A stretch of DNA of 64,000 bases, taken from NCBI GenBank assembly GCA_900239685.1, contig OENT01000392.1:49745-113744 (forward strand), written 5' to 3'. Each line of letters starts with the position of its first letter. The first letter of the stretch is position 1. This document shows, piece by piece, positions 27,329 to 40,820 of the stretch. The notes beneath the pieces were generated by a model. The model was not told the origin of the DNA. It did no database searches and saw nothing but the letters and a program-made list of their open reading frames with translations. Origin of the DNA: Rotaria macrura (taxonomy: Eukaryota; Rotifera; Eurotatoria; Philodinida; Philodinidae). The position numbers and the translations under genes are program-made.

Positions 27329-28840
27329 TTAAAATGGCAATAATCTATATGTTGTCTCAAAAAAGAAATTATAATATGTCTCGTTTATTTCAACGTGGTC
27401 ATATGTACATTTTATTACAAGGTGTTTTATTTTCTTGTGTTTATGTTTATGCACTCTATGAAAAAAGAATGATTTTAAATTCTCTTTTTCTTTCTAGTGA
27501 AACAAAATAGCTCCGAGAATGAAAACAGAATATTTTTCTTGGTGATTAATATGCAACATACTTCATTTATTCGTTTTTTTTTCTGTACAAAATAAATAAA
27601 TTTGTGAAAAATTTTGTTTGAATATATAAATTTTTTTTTGAGAGCGCATCTACGAAGAAAATATGAAAAGTGTAAAATTTTTCAACTTTTTTAATTGGTT
27701 TTTGAAACTTTATTTGTTATGTATTCAAGTAAATGATTTCAATCAATTGTTTTAAAAGGAGACGTAAAAAAATGCGTGTTCTTATTTTATATTTCAAATG
27801 CGTAGATCTTGCTATTAATCATAATGTTGCTTCCACTTTGTTTTCGTTAAACCATGATCACATTATTAAAAACAAAAGTAAATAGTTGAATTAAGTATGT
27901 ATGAGTACAGATGCCACGACAAGATGACGTCGTGCGATCTTTTATTGACAGAAAACTTTGATTTATTTTTGTAAAACAGAAGTCGATAACTTCAACTGAA
28001 AAGAAGAACGATGGAAGTTTGGCATCTGTCTTCTACTGCTTTGCCTGTTTCACCGTATTTCAAGAATCAGTCGCAAATACATTGCGCTTGTCTAATTTCT
28101 TTGTTTTTATTTCAAGATATGATAATAAGGAATGACACAAATTATTCGCATTCAAAAATGATCCTAAATCCAAAAAACTCAAACATTAGAATGCATAAAA
28201 CTAAATATATTTTCATTTATGTGTGCTATTCAGACGTTAACAACAATTGTTCTCTATTTCAATTATTTACAGTCAAATTCGAATGCGACTCGTCTTAATT
28301 TTTTTAAAAGTTGTTCTGAACGATCATTGAAATGTTCAACGGAATCATTGAGTCCGATCGGAATATTCATGCGAAAAAATTGGAGATTGTATTATTTGTC
28401 AGTACTAATCTTGTTTGATAGTAGCATTCCTACAGAAATTTCATATCGTTTCTATCGATTTCTTTTGCTGAGTATGTTTTAATAACAGAAACAAAGCAAA
28501 AAATAAAAATAATCAATACTTTAAAACCTTAAGATGATTTCTCTTGAGATGTGAATTTTCATACTGACTATGATCGATTTACAGTCTTGTTCGGCAATTT
28601 TTTCTTTTCCAAATGCAAGTAGACTTTATTTCAATATCAAGAATATATTCAAGCATATCTCTATTGTTTTATAATTATTAGAATAACACAAAAAGAACTC
28701 TCGAACGTAAAAACATTCACACTCTTTTGTCAATATTTTCATTAAGCCATACATGAAGTTTGATGGTATGAAGTCAACATATAAATGACTAATTTAACCA
28801 ACCAAAGTAACATTGTAGACTGACCAATATTACAAGCATT
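27329..28840. other. Intergenic, no supported gene
   Basis: Only short frames are seen (for example 28011-28298, starting MEVWHLSSTALPVS). They lack domains and splice context. Nothing else stands out. Confidence 0.5.
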
Positions 28841-29224
28841 TATAAATTCGGCACAGTGACGAAACATTCCAATCCTTAATAATAGCATGAACAGATTCAT
28901 TGCAGTTTATAGGATCTTTTATAACATGTTGATTATATATACATGTAATTGGTACTTGTATCTATTGGCAAACTAGCTCCATCGTAATCTGCATAACCTA
29001 CAAATCAAACATAGACGAACAGAAAAATCTTGTGTACCAAACAATCTTATATACTCCATCACATTATTAGTTTTTGTCTGTTTCAACCATCACAGTGGAA
29101 CTGGTATTACGATCATATCCGGAGAATGAGCTTTGAAAAAGAAAACACATCCTGTTAAAAACAACACTCAACCAATATTTTCTTTTCGTTTCATTCTAAA
29201 CATTATCCAGAAAAAAATAAAATA

Positions 29225-29440
29225 TGATCAAGTTTATACCGAAACAATTCTTGTACCTGATATACAGACAAATAACTATTTTCCCAAATGTTGACCCTGT
29301 CATCAATTTCTCATGAGCACGTTCGAACGGCTGTTTACCCTGGATGAAGAAAAACAAGAGAATTGAAATAAATTACCTATATGCCAATTATCTTGTCAAT
29401 GGTGTGGCTGAAGAAACCGCTCCTACTAAGATTCAAAAAT
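29225..29440 (-). pseudogene. C-terminal remnant of an MDR/zinc-type dehydrogenase
   Basis: On the minus strand an acceptor at about 29340 (TTCTTCATCCAG) opens a frame reading GKQPFERAHEKLMTG then STFGKIVICL. This matches the usual last strand and helix of quinone-oxidoreductase-like medium-chain dehydrogenases: a hydrophobic residue followed by A-H-E-x-L, then G-K-I-V-I. A possible preceding exon (about 29353-29400) reads RSGFFSHTIDKIIG and then meets a stop. The catalytic and Rossmann parts are not found upstream before the mucin-like gene. It is probably a decayed copy, or the 3' part of a gene I could not assemble. Confidence 0.35.
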
Positions 29441-29703
29441 ATCATTCAATCATGAAATATTTTGTTGTGTCACAAATCTGTGCATCCATAAAATGTCTCA
29501 CATATTGCCCGCAGAACTGATTCAAACCTGTCTGTCGTGCCTATGCATCTCAGTTGAATCAGTCCTGAAACAAAGCAATTTGTAAAGAACACTTTCTCAA
29601 AAAAACCCTCCGAAAAAACACCGAACATTGTGCTTCGATAGACTACTATCTGTACTTATCCCAAACGATTCTCTGGCTAAACTAAACAATAGTCGAAGCA
29701 AAG

Positions 29704-32537
29704 TTAACTAGAGCGCCTATCGTTACCATTGCCTGTCACTGCAGCAGCCGTTGTAAGTTGTGAGGTTTCGTTCAATGCACTGCTAGTAGCGGGCACAGTA
29801 GTGCTTGTCGAACTTTCACTCACTGTCGTCGTTCCGTTCGATCCACTCAGTGGAGTCGTGGTCGTCTCACTTGTCGTGGCAGACGTCGGCTGTACAGTTT
29901 CGTTTGATGAACCAGTTGTGGTTATTACAGTGGTAGTGGTCGTATGACCGCTAGTTTCCTGTGCTTGACTCGATCCGATCGTTGTGTTCATAGACGGCTG
30001 ACTAGTTGTGGTCGAAGTCGGCTGTGAGGTTTCGTTCAATGCGCTGCTAGTAGCGGGTACAGTAGTGCTTGTCGAACTTTCACTCACTGTCGTCGTTCCG
30101 TTCGATCCACTCAGTGGAGTAGTGGTCGTCTCACTTGTCGTGGCAGACGTCGGCTGTACAGTTTCGTTTGATGAAGTGGTCGATGTTGCAATTGTTGTAT
30201 TGATGGTGGTTATTGGCACTGTGATTTCAGTTGTTGGTTGTGTGCTGGACATTAAGGATGCTGAAAAGGAAGAGGAATTTTCTTGGAGAAACTATAATGG
30301 GAATAATTGTAATGGTTTTAGGCTGGATGAAAGGCATATCGGGCTGCCCACCGATCTGAATTCGGTGCAGTGGAAGGCGACACTTGTTTTATATTTTTTT
30401 AATATTTGAAGATAGGTGTAGGGATTTCAATAATACTTCTAACATACCTTTCAGATTGTTGAGTTCTTGTTGTAGTGTTTGTTTGATGGCGGAGCTTGCT
30501 GGAAGTGCATCAATCAATAGTTGGGCTGCGCTTATTCTCGGATCGTTGGGGCCGAGGAGTAGGCTAGTAGTATTGAGAAGTGCGTCAACAGCGTTTTTCG
30601 CTAAAGTAGACGATGATATATTGAGTTTGTTTTGTTGATTGCATTGATTTAGAGTCATAGAAGGGGTGAGGCTCCATTAGGAAACATGATTCATATAGGA
30701 GAATCATGTCGAGTGGCTTGTTAATGTGCTAACTTGAGGAAAGAAAGTAGTTTTTTTTTCCAGTAAAATCTTCGGTGGTGACCGTAGGTATTTGTGTTGG
30801 TGCTGAAAGCTCGTTAGTCGTAAATATGAATATCTTAGTCGTAGTGTGTTGAAAATATTTTTTATTTTAGAGGGCTACTCGGTTCTTTTCCTCCATATTG
30901 TTTAAATGAAGAGAAACATTCGCTTTTTTTCACATAGTTTAGTTTTGGAACTTACCTAGTAGTTCGGCCTGACTCAATGTCGTTTGTTCGGTTACACTAG
31001 AACTTGTGTATTGAGTACGCTGCGATGTGATAATTGCTGGAAAAAAAATAGTAATTAGATTTAGCATACAATCGATTATGATCAATATCAAATCTGTCAT
31101 CTAGAAGCGACATGTATCGAATACTAACCACTTGTGGTTGATAATTGAGATACATTTGTGGATGCAGTAGCTGCAAAGTGGACAAATGTGTAGATGAATT
31201 ATTAAGATTTATATTTTCAGTAAGTTTTAGAATTCGTCTTAGCTATATCATCGAAGCACAATGATTGTTGTTTTTTAGGTTGGAGGGGAGGGGGTGGCAA
31301 ATAATTTGTTTCTGTATCAGTTGATTCTATACAACCAATTGTTTCGTATACACAATCATCGTCTACAAAAATCGTTTGTATCTTCTTTCAAACAAAGCGA
31401 AATGTATGACAGACAGGTTAAAATTGAAAGAAAAGAACACAATCGATTCGATCGACAACGATGTAAATACGTGAAAGGATTGTACATGAACATTAATTAA
31501 CTTAGTCAATTGATACTTACCTGTATATTTGTATTTCGAATGTTCTCACCTAGGTTTGGATATTTTCGATCATCATATGAGATAATGAGCCTTCACGAAT
31601 AATGGCCAATCTTGACAAAGTAAATGGACTTACCTTTTGAAACGGTCGATTTATGAGACGATTTGTTGTGATGTGAAAACCATTTGTATTGATTTTGCAA
31701 TGGGTAGAATTGATTATCGCCAATAATATCGTTCGTAGACAGACAAGCATCTATTAAATTAAACGTCGTTGCTGTTACCTGAGTAGAAAAACAAATATCA
31801 TCGTCAAACAGGATTGGTTCGAGTCCAAATATTTGAAATGGTGTTGTAAATGATCGTGTATTGTCTAGGAATGCATTGTTAGAATTGTTTGTCATAGATA
31901 AAATTGTTTCTGTATGCGTAATGAATCGCTTCGATCGAGCAAACATGAGAGAATATTGATGTTTTATTATTTGCTTCAGTTCTTGTCGTGCTTGTATCTG
32001 TTTCGGATTTATATTAAATAATTGTTTCAAGGACTTATTATGTTGACTCTGCGATTTCATGTGAGTAGTATGTAGTAATATTGACCAATGTTTATAAGAT
32101 GATAGGAAATCGATATGTAAAAGTCTGGCTAGTTCCATGTAAGGAATACTATCATTTCTCCAGTGATACATCTCACTATAATTATTCGATAACAAAATAT
32201 GAAATAAAATTTTTCTCGAATAAAAATCTGACATGAACGAATAATGTTGAATAAAATCATCTAAAGCAAATAATTGATTTGTTCGAAGTTGAAAGACTTT
32301 CCTGCCAATGTATGCTGTATTGTTAATACCATGAAAAATTATTTTACCATTCGAATAACAGCTAACATTAAAAGTAATACATTCGTCGGACAATGAACAT
32401 GGTACAGTATTAAGTTGTATATATAGCCATGTATTTTTCTTAGACTTTTGTATACGAAAATTATAATATTGTATGAATATCCATATCGAAGTTAAAAGCA
32501 ATAGACACGTACAAGCCAACCGTAATGTGAAGCACAT
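29704..32537 (-). CDS. Mucin-like, probably membrane-anchored protein
   Basis: Model of six exons, 601 aa: 31634-32537, 31129-31170, 30956-31036, 30734-30802, 30448-30600 and 29704-30260. Every internal junction is phase 1; the 30734 donor (GTTAGC) is weak. Residues about 5-26 (LACTCLLLLTSIWIFIQYY) form a hydrophobic segment after a short N-terminus, read as a signal anchor. A domain of about 270 residues with several N-glycosylation sequons follows and is not recognised. The rest is Thr/Ser-rich with N-E-T and N-G-T sequons and a long internal duplication, typical of a densely O-glycosylated extracellular stalk. Exon 1 might instead belong to a separate gene. A 29-nt cassette (31521-31549) was left out because it breaks phase. 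Likely a cell-surface or secreted glycoprotein (inference). Confidence 0.62.
29760..30174. repeat. Near-identical tandem duplication inside the mucin-like exon
   Basis: About 150 bp at 29760-29912 is repeated almost exactly at 30024-30174, an offset of about 264 bp. Each copy encodes QPTSATTSETTTTPLSGSNG followed by a Ser/Thr block ending SSALNETSQ. Third-position differences are very few, pointing to recent duplication or gene conversion. Confidence 0.85.
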
Positions 32538-32839
32538 AGTACGAATGCAGATTTTCTCTCATTCGTAGTTAACAGAAAAGAAACAGTTCGGAAGCACGTA
32601 GCGTTCTATTTATACTGTTTTAAACTCATGTATCATGACTTAATTTCGAGACAACTTTATCTGTTTAGATCTGGTATCAATTATCTAACTTTGATGAGGT
32701 AGAACACATAGAACAATGTTGATACCTATTAATTTTAGATAGATGTGAATTATTAATGGTTGAATTCGATGTCAATACTTGTACTGTCAAAGAAAATGCA
32801 AAGCTCACTTCATGAATGATTGCTCACCTCGAAAAATCA

Positions 32840-33055
32840 GACATCAAGTCTTGTAAGATCTGATGAAATTGTACTAATAATTGTGGTCTCAGATATCTTA
32901 CATCAATTCGTACAGTAAGATCTTACTGTCGTATGAGATTTTCTATAATCTTATAATCAGATCTGACAGAAGAACAAGATCTGTCAAGAATTTTAGAGTA
33001 AGACTTGATGTCAGACTTCTGAGACCACGATTTTGTGTACGATTTTTCGTCTGAC
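32840..33055. repeat. Cluster of overlapping inverted repeats rich in AGATCT
   Basis: GACATCAAGTCTT (32840-32852) pairs with AAGACTTGATGTC (33000-33012), and GTGGTCTCAG (32883-32892) pairs with CTGAGACCAC (33019-33028). The two pairs cross rather than nest. A further stem, TGTACGAT with ATCGTACA, follows at about 33036-33072. No coding frame. Probably nested or rearranged MITE ends lying between two divergently transcribed genes. Confidence 0.65.
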
Positions 33056-33221
33056 TTTGCAAGATCGTACAAAATAAGATGCAGAATCTTATCAGATCTT
33101 AGTATCTAATTGTTTGCCCTGGGTAGTTTTGCCTTAATACTTAGATTGTTGATATCTAAATCAATCAGAAAATGCCTTCATACATAACACAATTATTTTC
33201 CTAACACAGTAAATAAATTTG

Positions 33222-33437
33222 ATGAGAATTCATATTCTTGTTTCTCTTCTTATCATTTATTTTATTTCTAACTCTCATGAGGTATTATCATCCTGCAAGG
33301 TCTATTGTGTGAATAGAAGAAGATCCGTCGATGTGTCCCTGGAAGTCTTTTTTTCTTTCATAAAACAAAATAATGTAAATCTCGTTGAAATCATTAACTC
33401 CTTTTTTAGTTTGTTCTCCTACACATGGTTTGGATAA
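33222..33437 (+). CDS. Possible small secreted protein or orphan first exon
   Basis: ATG 33222 opens a 71-codon frame with a strong signal-peptide-like start (MRIHILVSLLIIYFISNSH). The mature part has two Cys and a basic NRRRS stretch. Length and isolation make it uncertain. It might be a first exon using a donor near 33299, or chance. No family recognised. Confidence 0.25.
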   Translation: MRIHILVSLLIIYFISNSHEVLSSCKVYCVNRRRSVDVSLEVFFSFIKQNNVNLVEIINSFFSLFSYTWFG

Positions 33438-33611
33438 ATCATACAAAAAGAATATGCTTGTGTCTCTATTTACTCTTGATCTTTGAAAAACAACAAATAC
33501 TACATATGGATATAGTTTGTTCGACGTTATCTTTGTTTGAGTTAGTCTTCATCTCGCCTTTTCTTTATTTTAATACACATTTCTTTTTCGTCTTCTTTTA
33601 AATTCACAAAC

Positions 33612-34530
33612 ATGCAGCACATATGGCTTACTTGTATGTTACTAATATTTGTTTGGTCACTATATGTTGATTGTAAAACTCGTAATAGTCATGATACATG
33701 TCATTCATAGATAAAATTTTCATCAAATTAACATTGTATGATTAGTTTTCCTATTTCTTTAGTAAACCAAACTTTACTTGCTGGTAACATTTACGGGCCA
33801 CCAGGCGATGCAGCACGAGATATTGAAGGCTTAATACTTTCAATTAATGTGTTTGTAAATCATACGAATCTTCATAATTCATTGACACGTATCAAAAACA
33901 ATACATTTCCGTTGCATTATCAAATCGAACTTAATGATTATGATTTTCAACTTGAAACGATAGATAGTTTTCATATTAGTTGTGTGATATTGCAACCCGC
34001 TTATATAAGTGATAATCATGTTAAATTATCGGACAATAAACTGGACACATTTGATATGACAGTGCGTACAATAAGTAAATACTTCTACATTAAATACATA
34101 GAGATGAGATCGGCTTGTTGTCTTTTTTTCTTATTGATTTTCTTTTCTAACAGAATTCGTTATCATTCGTGGGAAAATTATTTATGGTAACCTTAGTCAA
34201 GATCCTTTACCGGGAACACACGTTATATTAGAGCTGGTTCAATCAAATGAAATAAATCATATAAAAGATCACGCAAATTTTATTTGCCCAAAACTGCAAA
34301 ATCCTTGTCCATTTGAGTATTGGCTTGATACTGCTCGTGTTCAATCAGGTGTTGATTATGAACTCCGAGCTTTGATTACTGATTATAAATTACCAACACG
34401 AAAAGCATTACATCAACTTCATAAAAATCATACTATAAAAGCAAAATCAAAAGATTCATCAATATTTCAAATTGTTCCGAATGTTAATACTGAAATAAAT
34501 GATTATTTGATATACGTTACCGCTGTTTAA
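33612..34530 (+). CDS. Secreted protein with two tandem YbaY/YscW-like domains
   Basis: Three exons, 252 aa: 33612-33681, 33763-34074 and 34154-34530. Both introns are phase 1, of 81 and 79 bp. Exon 1 is a signal peptide (MQHIWLTCMLLIFVWSLYV, then DCKT). Exon 2 holds one domain (AGNIYGPPGDAA, then EGLILSINVFV, then FPLHYQIELNDYDF). Exon 3 holds a second (VIIRGKIIYG, then LPGTHVILELVQ, then CPFEYWLDTARV, then YELRALITDY). Each copy follows the pattern of the bacterial YbaY/YscW lipoprotein family: a G-x-I-x-Y/G strand, a Pro-Gly turn, a long V-x-L strand, a P-F-x-[YL]-x-[LI] strand, and a Y-x-[LVI]-x-A-x-I strand. One domain per exon indicates internal duplication. Function in animals is unknown. 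A polyadenylation signal AATAAA lies at 34616-34621. The family call is from memory of the pattern. Confidence 0.75.
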
Positions 34531-36235
34531 GAAATATCGACAAGAATGAATAGCAAAACAACAACATAACATTTACGTTTTTCTTCTGTTCAAACATTGT
34601 TCATTTACTCTATCGAATAAACAAATTGATTGATGAATTTTTATCTTAATTTGTTGTGAACAAGAATCATGAAGAAAAAAAATTAGATTCTCTATATTTT
34701 CAGATTAAAAGATTAAATTAATCAAAAGTTTATTTGTATTGATATAGTTTTTTTTTTTGAGAGCAAATTCAAAAATACATTCCTCCAAGCCAAGTACATG
34801 CTCGACATCTGCATCGTTTTTGAACCACTTTGCCTTCAATTATAGAAATATCTACTATTGTGAAATCTGACATAATCTTATAGTTATGAATAGTCTTTCT
34901 AATCAAATGTATCAACTTGAATGAGCACCAAAAAGAATTGCATCATGAATATGATTCAATCGTCAGGTACGAATAGTGATCAATTGGGACGTATTGATAC
35001 GATGTTAATCTCGTCAAAGTTTGGATCTATTTAAGAGATACTACAACATTCAAAAGTGCAATATCTCGCTAAACAATCAGTAAAATACATAAACTAGTTT
35101 TCAAGATATCCAAAGTCCATTTTAATGCGCATTTTGTACATGTTTGTAGTATATCATAGCGGCGTAGTATCATGGATGGAAGCTTATTCTAGTCACTTGT
35201 TTACAGATGATCTGATTGTAATTGTTCTAGCTGCTCTTCAAAAGTCCTTTTCATCGTTAGTCGAAAACGGAGAACAGGAAAGAATTTACTTAGATCAATA
35301 AATTGTCATTCGAGTTCACAATTAATGGATGTTTCGAAAACACTCAAATGTCACTAGGCAACCTGAGATGACTACGTACCTGAAAAGCCTTGCCTAGAGA
35401 TATACCAAGAAAGTGTTTCTTGGGTTGTGCATCAGTTCATATCACTTAAATCGTTTCCTTCTTCTCCATACACAACAAGAAATATTAAGAAAGAAGTTCA
35501 GAGATGCAATACGTTTGGTTCACAGAGTCCCCTTGATAGAGTCTGCATATCTCTCTTTTGCTTCACAAAAGAAGAAAAGGTTATACAAATATGTAGAACG
35601 GTATCTCTCAAAAAGGTTGAAAACTTCTGAGATAACTATCGTAAACAATCTAACGAAGGAGTTGAACGTTTCTTCTGCATGAAAAGAGTTAACAGGCAAG
35701 AAGTCCCTCCATAATAGTTCTAAAAATAATACAGCCACTGACACCCATAGTTGTTAGTCAGACAGAAAGATAGTTGAACACCATTCTATGAGTTCCTTCT
35801 CCAGATAAACCAACTGAACTTGACGATTTACTGATTACTACCTATCTGAGGGTATTCTGTCCTTTTCTCCCTTTGTATTCCAGTCGCCTTGTCACCCAAT
35901 TCTCTTGTTTTTTAAATATCTTTTCATTCGCTAAATATGTAATATCCTGATCCTGTACTAAAGATGGGAACCCGAAAGTTGCGCACGAAATATCAAACTT
36001 TAGTTTCGTGGTAGAAAATAATCAAAACAACAAAAGATAAAGGGAAATATTCGAACATTTTTAATCGAAATTGAATATGAATTATGGTGAGAGATGTATA
36101 CTAGGTAGAGATGATTATCCTGTCAAATGTCTAACGAATTTCGATCAATCAATAACTGATCCGAATCATAATTTGACGCAATTAAGTTAAGCTCATTTTG
36201 ATAACAAAGAAGGTTGCCTATAAAAGAACAGAGAA
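34531..36235. other. Intergenic, no supported gene
   Basis: Contains the 3' end of the YbaY-like gene and short open frames only (for example 35413-35682, Lys/Arg-rich, with no start context or domain). No repeats stand out. Confidence 0.5.
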
Positions 36236-37276
36236 GGGTGAGGTGTCGAAATGTCGACAGAAAAATGTCGAAAGGCAAAATGTCGACAGAAAAATGTCGA
36301 CAGAAAAATGTCGAAAAGCAAAACGTCGACAAGTACAAATGTCGATAGTAAAAATGTCGACATAAAAATAGTCGACAAAGAAAATTCCGATATAAAAAAG
36401 ATGTCGAAATTTATATCGTAACACAGAAATGTGAAATTCCATGCTATCGTTCATTTTCTTCTCTTTGTGTATATTCTACGTTCATGGCGGCCTGGATATA
36501 CAGTTTACTTTGTGTTGCTTCTTTCTCGACTGAAAAATGTTCACTTTTTTCAAATTACTGTCATTCGTAGGCACACCATCATACTAGTTCAATCGACACA
36601 TCATTTTATTTCGTCCATCTGATTTGATCAGGGTCTTGTATTTCCTCAATGTCAACAAGTCCTTTTCTCAGTTTTTTGACCAGCAACAAACACAAGCCGA
36701 TCTTAATCTGTGATGGATTCATCTATCAATTAAACAAAACCAGACCGAAGATCAAGTATTGATGTTGTAAGGATCGGGTGTGCTCTGCTTATATGCATAC
36801 CGATTACAAAGATCCATATATCGGGAAGTCAGGTGACCATGAATCTCACTTACCGATACCAGAAAGTATCGAAGTTAGTGTCTTTAAAGAGAATGTGAAA
36901 GAACGGATCGTAAAAGAGACAATCGCAATCGAAAAAATCTACGATAATGAAATGTTTTCGGCTGTTCTTAGTGAAACTGCTCTTGCCCTGGTTCGTATGG
37001 CAATAATCCATTTGTCCAAATATGATTATCAATTGTCATTCCTAGTTGGTACGAAATCAAAGTAGTTCAATCCATATATGCTAGCACAACAAAACTATGA
37101 CTTTCGCTATTCTTTTCCGTATTCACGTATTTTATTCTTATTGATATGTATTGGATTTTGACTTAGTCAAAAATATATATAATTTTATCATAGTTCAATT
37201 TTGTTATTCTTTTAAATTGTCGACATTTTCTACTGTCGACAATTTTGCTACTTTCCCACTGGGGCCACATTCACCC
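36236..37276. mobile_element. Decayed DNA transposon with GTCGAC sub-terminal repeats
   Basis: The ends are inverted: GGGTGAGGTGT on the left, and the complement of the right end reads GGGTGAATGTG. Inside the left end, about 36245-36410 is a degenerate tandem array of AAAATGTCGACA-like units. Two further GTCGAC units sit near the right end (37218-37241) in inverted orientation. A MULE/FLYWCH-type coding fragment lies in the interior. Arrays of sub-terminal repeats are typical transposase-binding sites. No target-site duplication was found. Confidence 0.6.
36781..37065 (+). pseudogene. FLYWCH/MULE-type transposase fragment
   Basis: The frame reads CSAYMHTDYKDPYI, then GDHESHLPIPESIEV, then FKENVKERIVKETIAIEKIY, then LSETALALVRMA. 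This is the usual layout after the FLYWCH zinc-binding motif in Mutator-like element proteins: C-x-A-x-x-H-T, then H-x-H-x-P-x-P-E, then V-K-E-R, then P-I-x-x-I-Y-[DE]. Here the second His of the H-x-H pair is preceded by Glu-Ser, and the upstream W-R-C part is cut by a stop (TAA about 12 bp before the fragment). No transposase catalytic core follows. The copy is broken. Confidence 0.6.
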
Positions 37277-38465
37277 TATGTTTGAATTTATGATTTAAAA
37301 AATAAAATAAAGTCAATAAGATTTTTTTTTCTATTCTTTCGTTAAATATTTGATAAGGTTTAATAATTCGTACGCATTTTTCGTAGACCCGGTTGTCTTT
37401 TGAAAGCTATCACAAGCAAATAGTGATATAAGATACTTATGAGTATGCATGGAAACTTTTCTGCAAACACATAAAACCCTGGTTATTGCTCATCTATTAA
37501 GTTATCAGAAATTTACACCGTCTTTATCACATTCTTAGTCAAATTCGGAAAATTCTATAGACTATAATTGCATCATCACTAGTTTAATTTTGTTAAGATT
37601 TTTTTGAAAAACATAGACATTAGATGTATACTTACTCATTCCTATAGGACAATGGAATCTTATTGTTGAATGATATATATTTTTAAATTAAAAAAAAATG
37701 AATTAATCATTTTCACAAAGACGAGATTATGTGAACATAGCAAGACTGGAATAAAACAAACATATGGAAATCTCACAATACGTCATAGATTTTATTTGAT
37801 GAAATTTCGTAAATTTTTATATAAAAAAACCTATAGCAATTTCTGACTGTATTTAACATTCAAACAAAAAACAGTGAGTTTTCACTTGAACGCTTTGACT
37901 TATTGGCAAATTGAACGTGTGAACAGATAAATAATACGACATGATTCAAGTGTATATCTTCTTGCAGCAATCAGTTTGCACAGCAAAACTATTCACTTTA
38001 ATACTTAAAGGGAACAATGTCCAGATATTTCGATATGCAATTCTATCGAAAAGCTGATTGAATAGGTCATTATCATCCCTACAACGAATTGTAGTCCTGT
38101 ACATAAATAGACAAAATCATAATGTGTCACAAATGCTCCTGTTTAATAGTTTAAACATCAAACATAGATAAATTTTACAATAAAATCATCTTACTATGCT
38201 ACCTTACACATAATCCGAAACGTATCCTCCTTAATGGCGTTATTTTACAGTTTGTAATAGAGAGATTCGAGACAAAACGCGAGTCAAGTGAATGCCTACC
38301 TAACTAGTTGAGTCCATGATGCATGACGACAGCATAGATGCTGATCAAGTACGAAAAGATTGATTTATTCAAGGACAACTCTTATTATTACTGCCTATAT
38401 ATACGTATGATGATGATATAGTTTCTTTTTATTTCAAACACAATCATGATCACAAAAAACTGTAT
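37277..38465. other. Intergenic, no supported gene
   Basis: AT-rich DNA between the GTCGAC transposon and the 3' end of the adenosylhomocysteinase gene. No coding, RNA or repeat signal identified. Confidence 0.5.
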
Positions 38466-38531
38466 TTTATTCAAATCGATTCTAACGAAAGACCGTGGGT
38501 GTCGAATCACATTAAGTTTCATCGTTAGAAT
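38466..38531 (-). other. 3' UTR of ahcy: poly(A) signal and 10-bp stem-loop
   Basis: On the minus strand a canonical AATAAA (38466-38471) follows the ahcy stop by about 70 nt. Between them ATTCTAACGA (38522-38531 as complement) and its exact inverse (38479-38488) can form a 10-bp stem with a 33-nt loop. The signal supports the gene's 3' end. A role for the stem is speculative. Confidence 0.55.
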
Positions 38532-38541
38532 GCAATTATTT

Positions 38542-40820
<2,279 letters not shown>

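Noticed and set aside
29729-30409. Plus-strand Val-rich frames over the mucin-like gene
   Set aside because: Antisense shadows of the Ser/Thr-rich minus-strand exon. They have no start or splice context.
31521-31549. Possible 29-nt exon in the mucin-like gene
   Set aside because: It has good AG and GT flanks, but including it shifts the frame out of the Thr/Ser-rich reading of the following exons.
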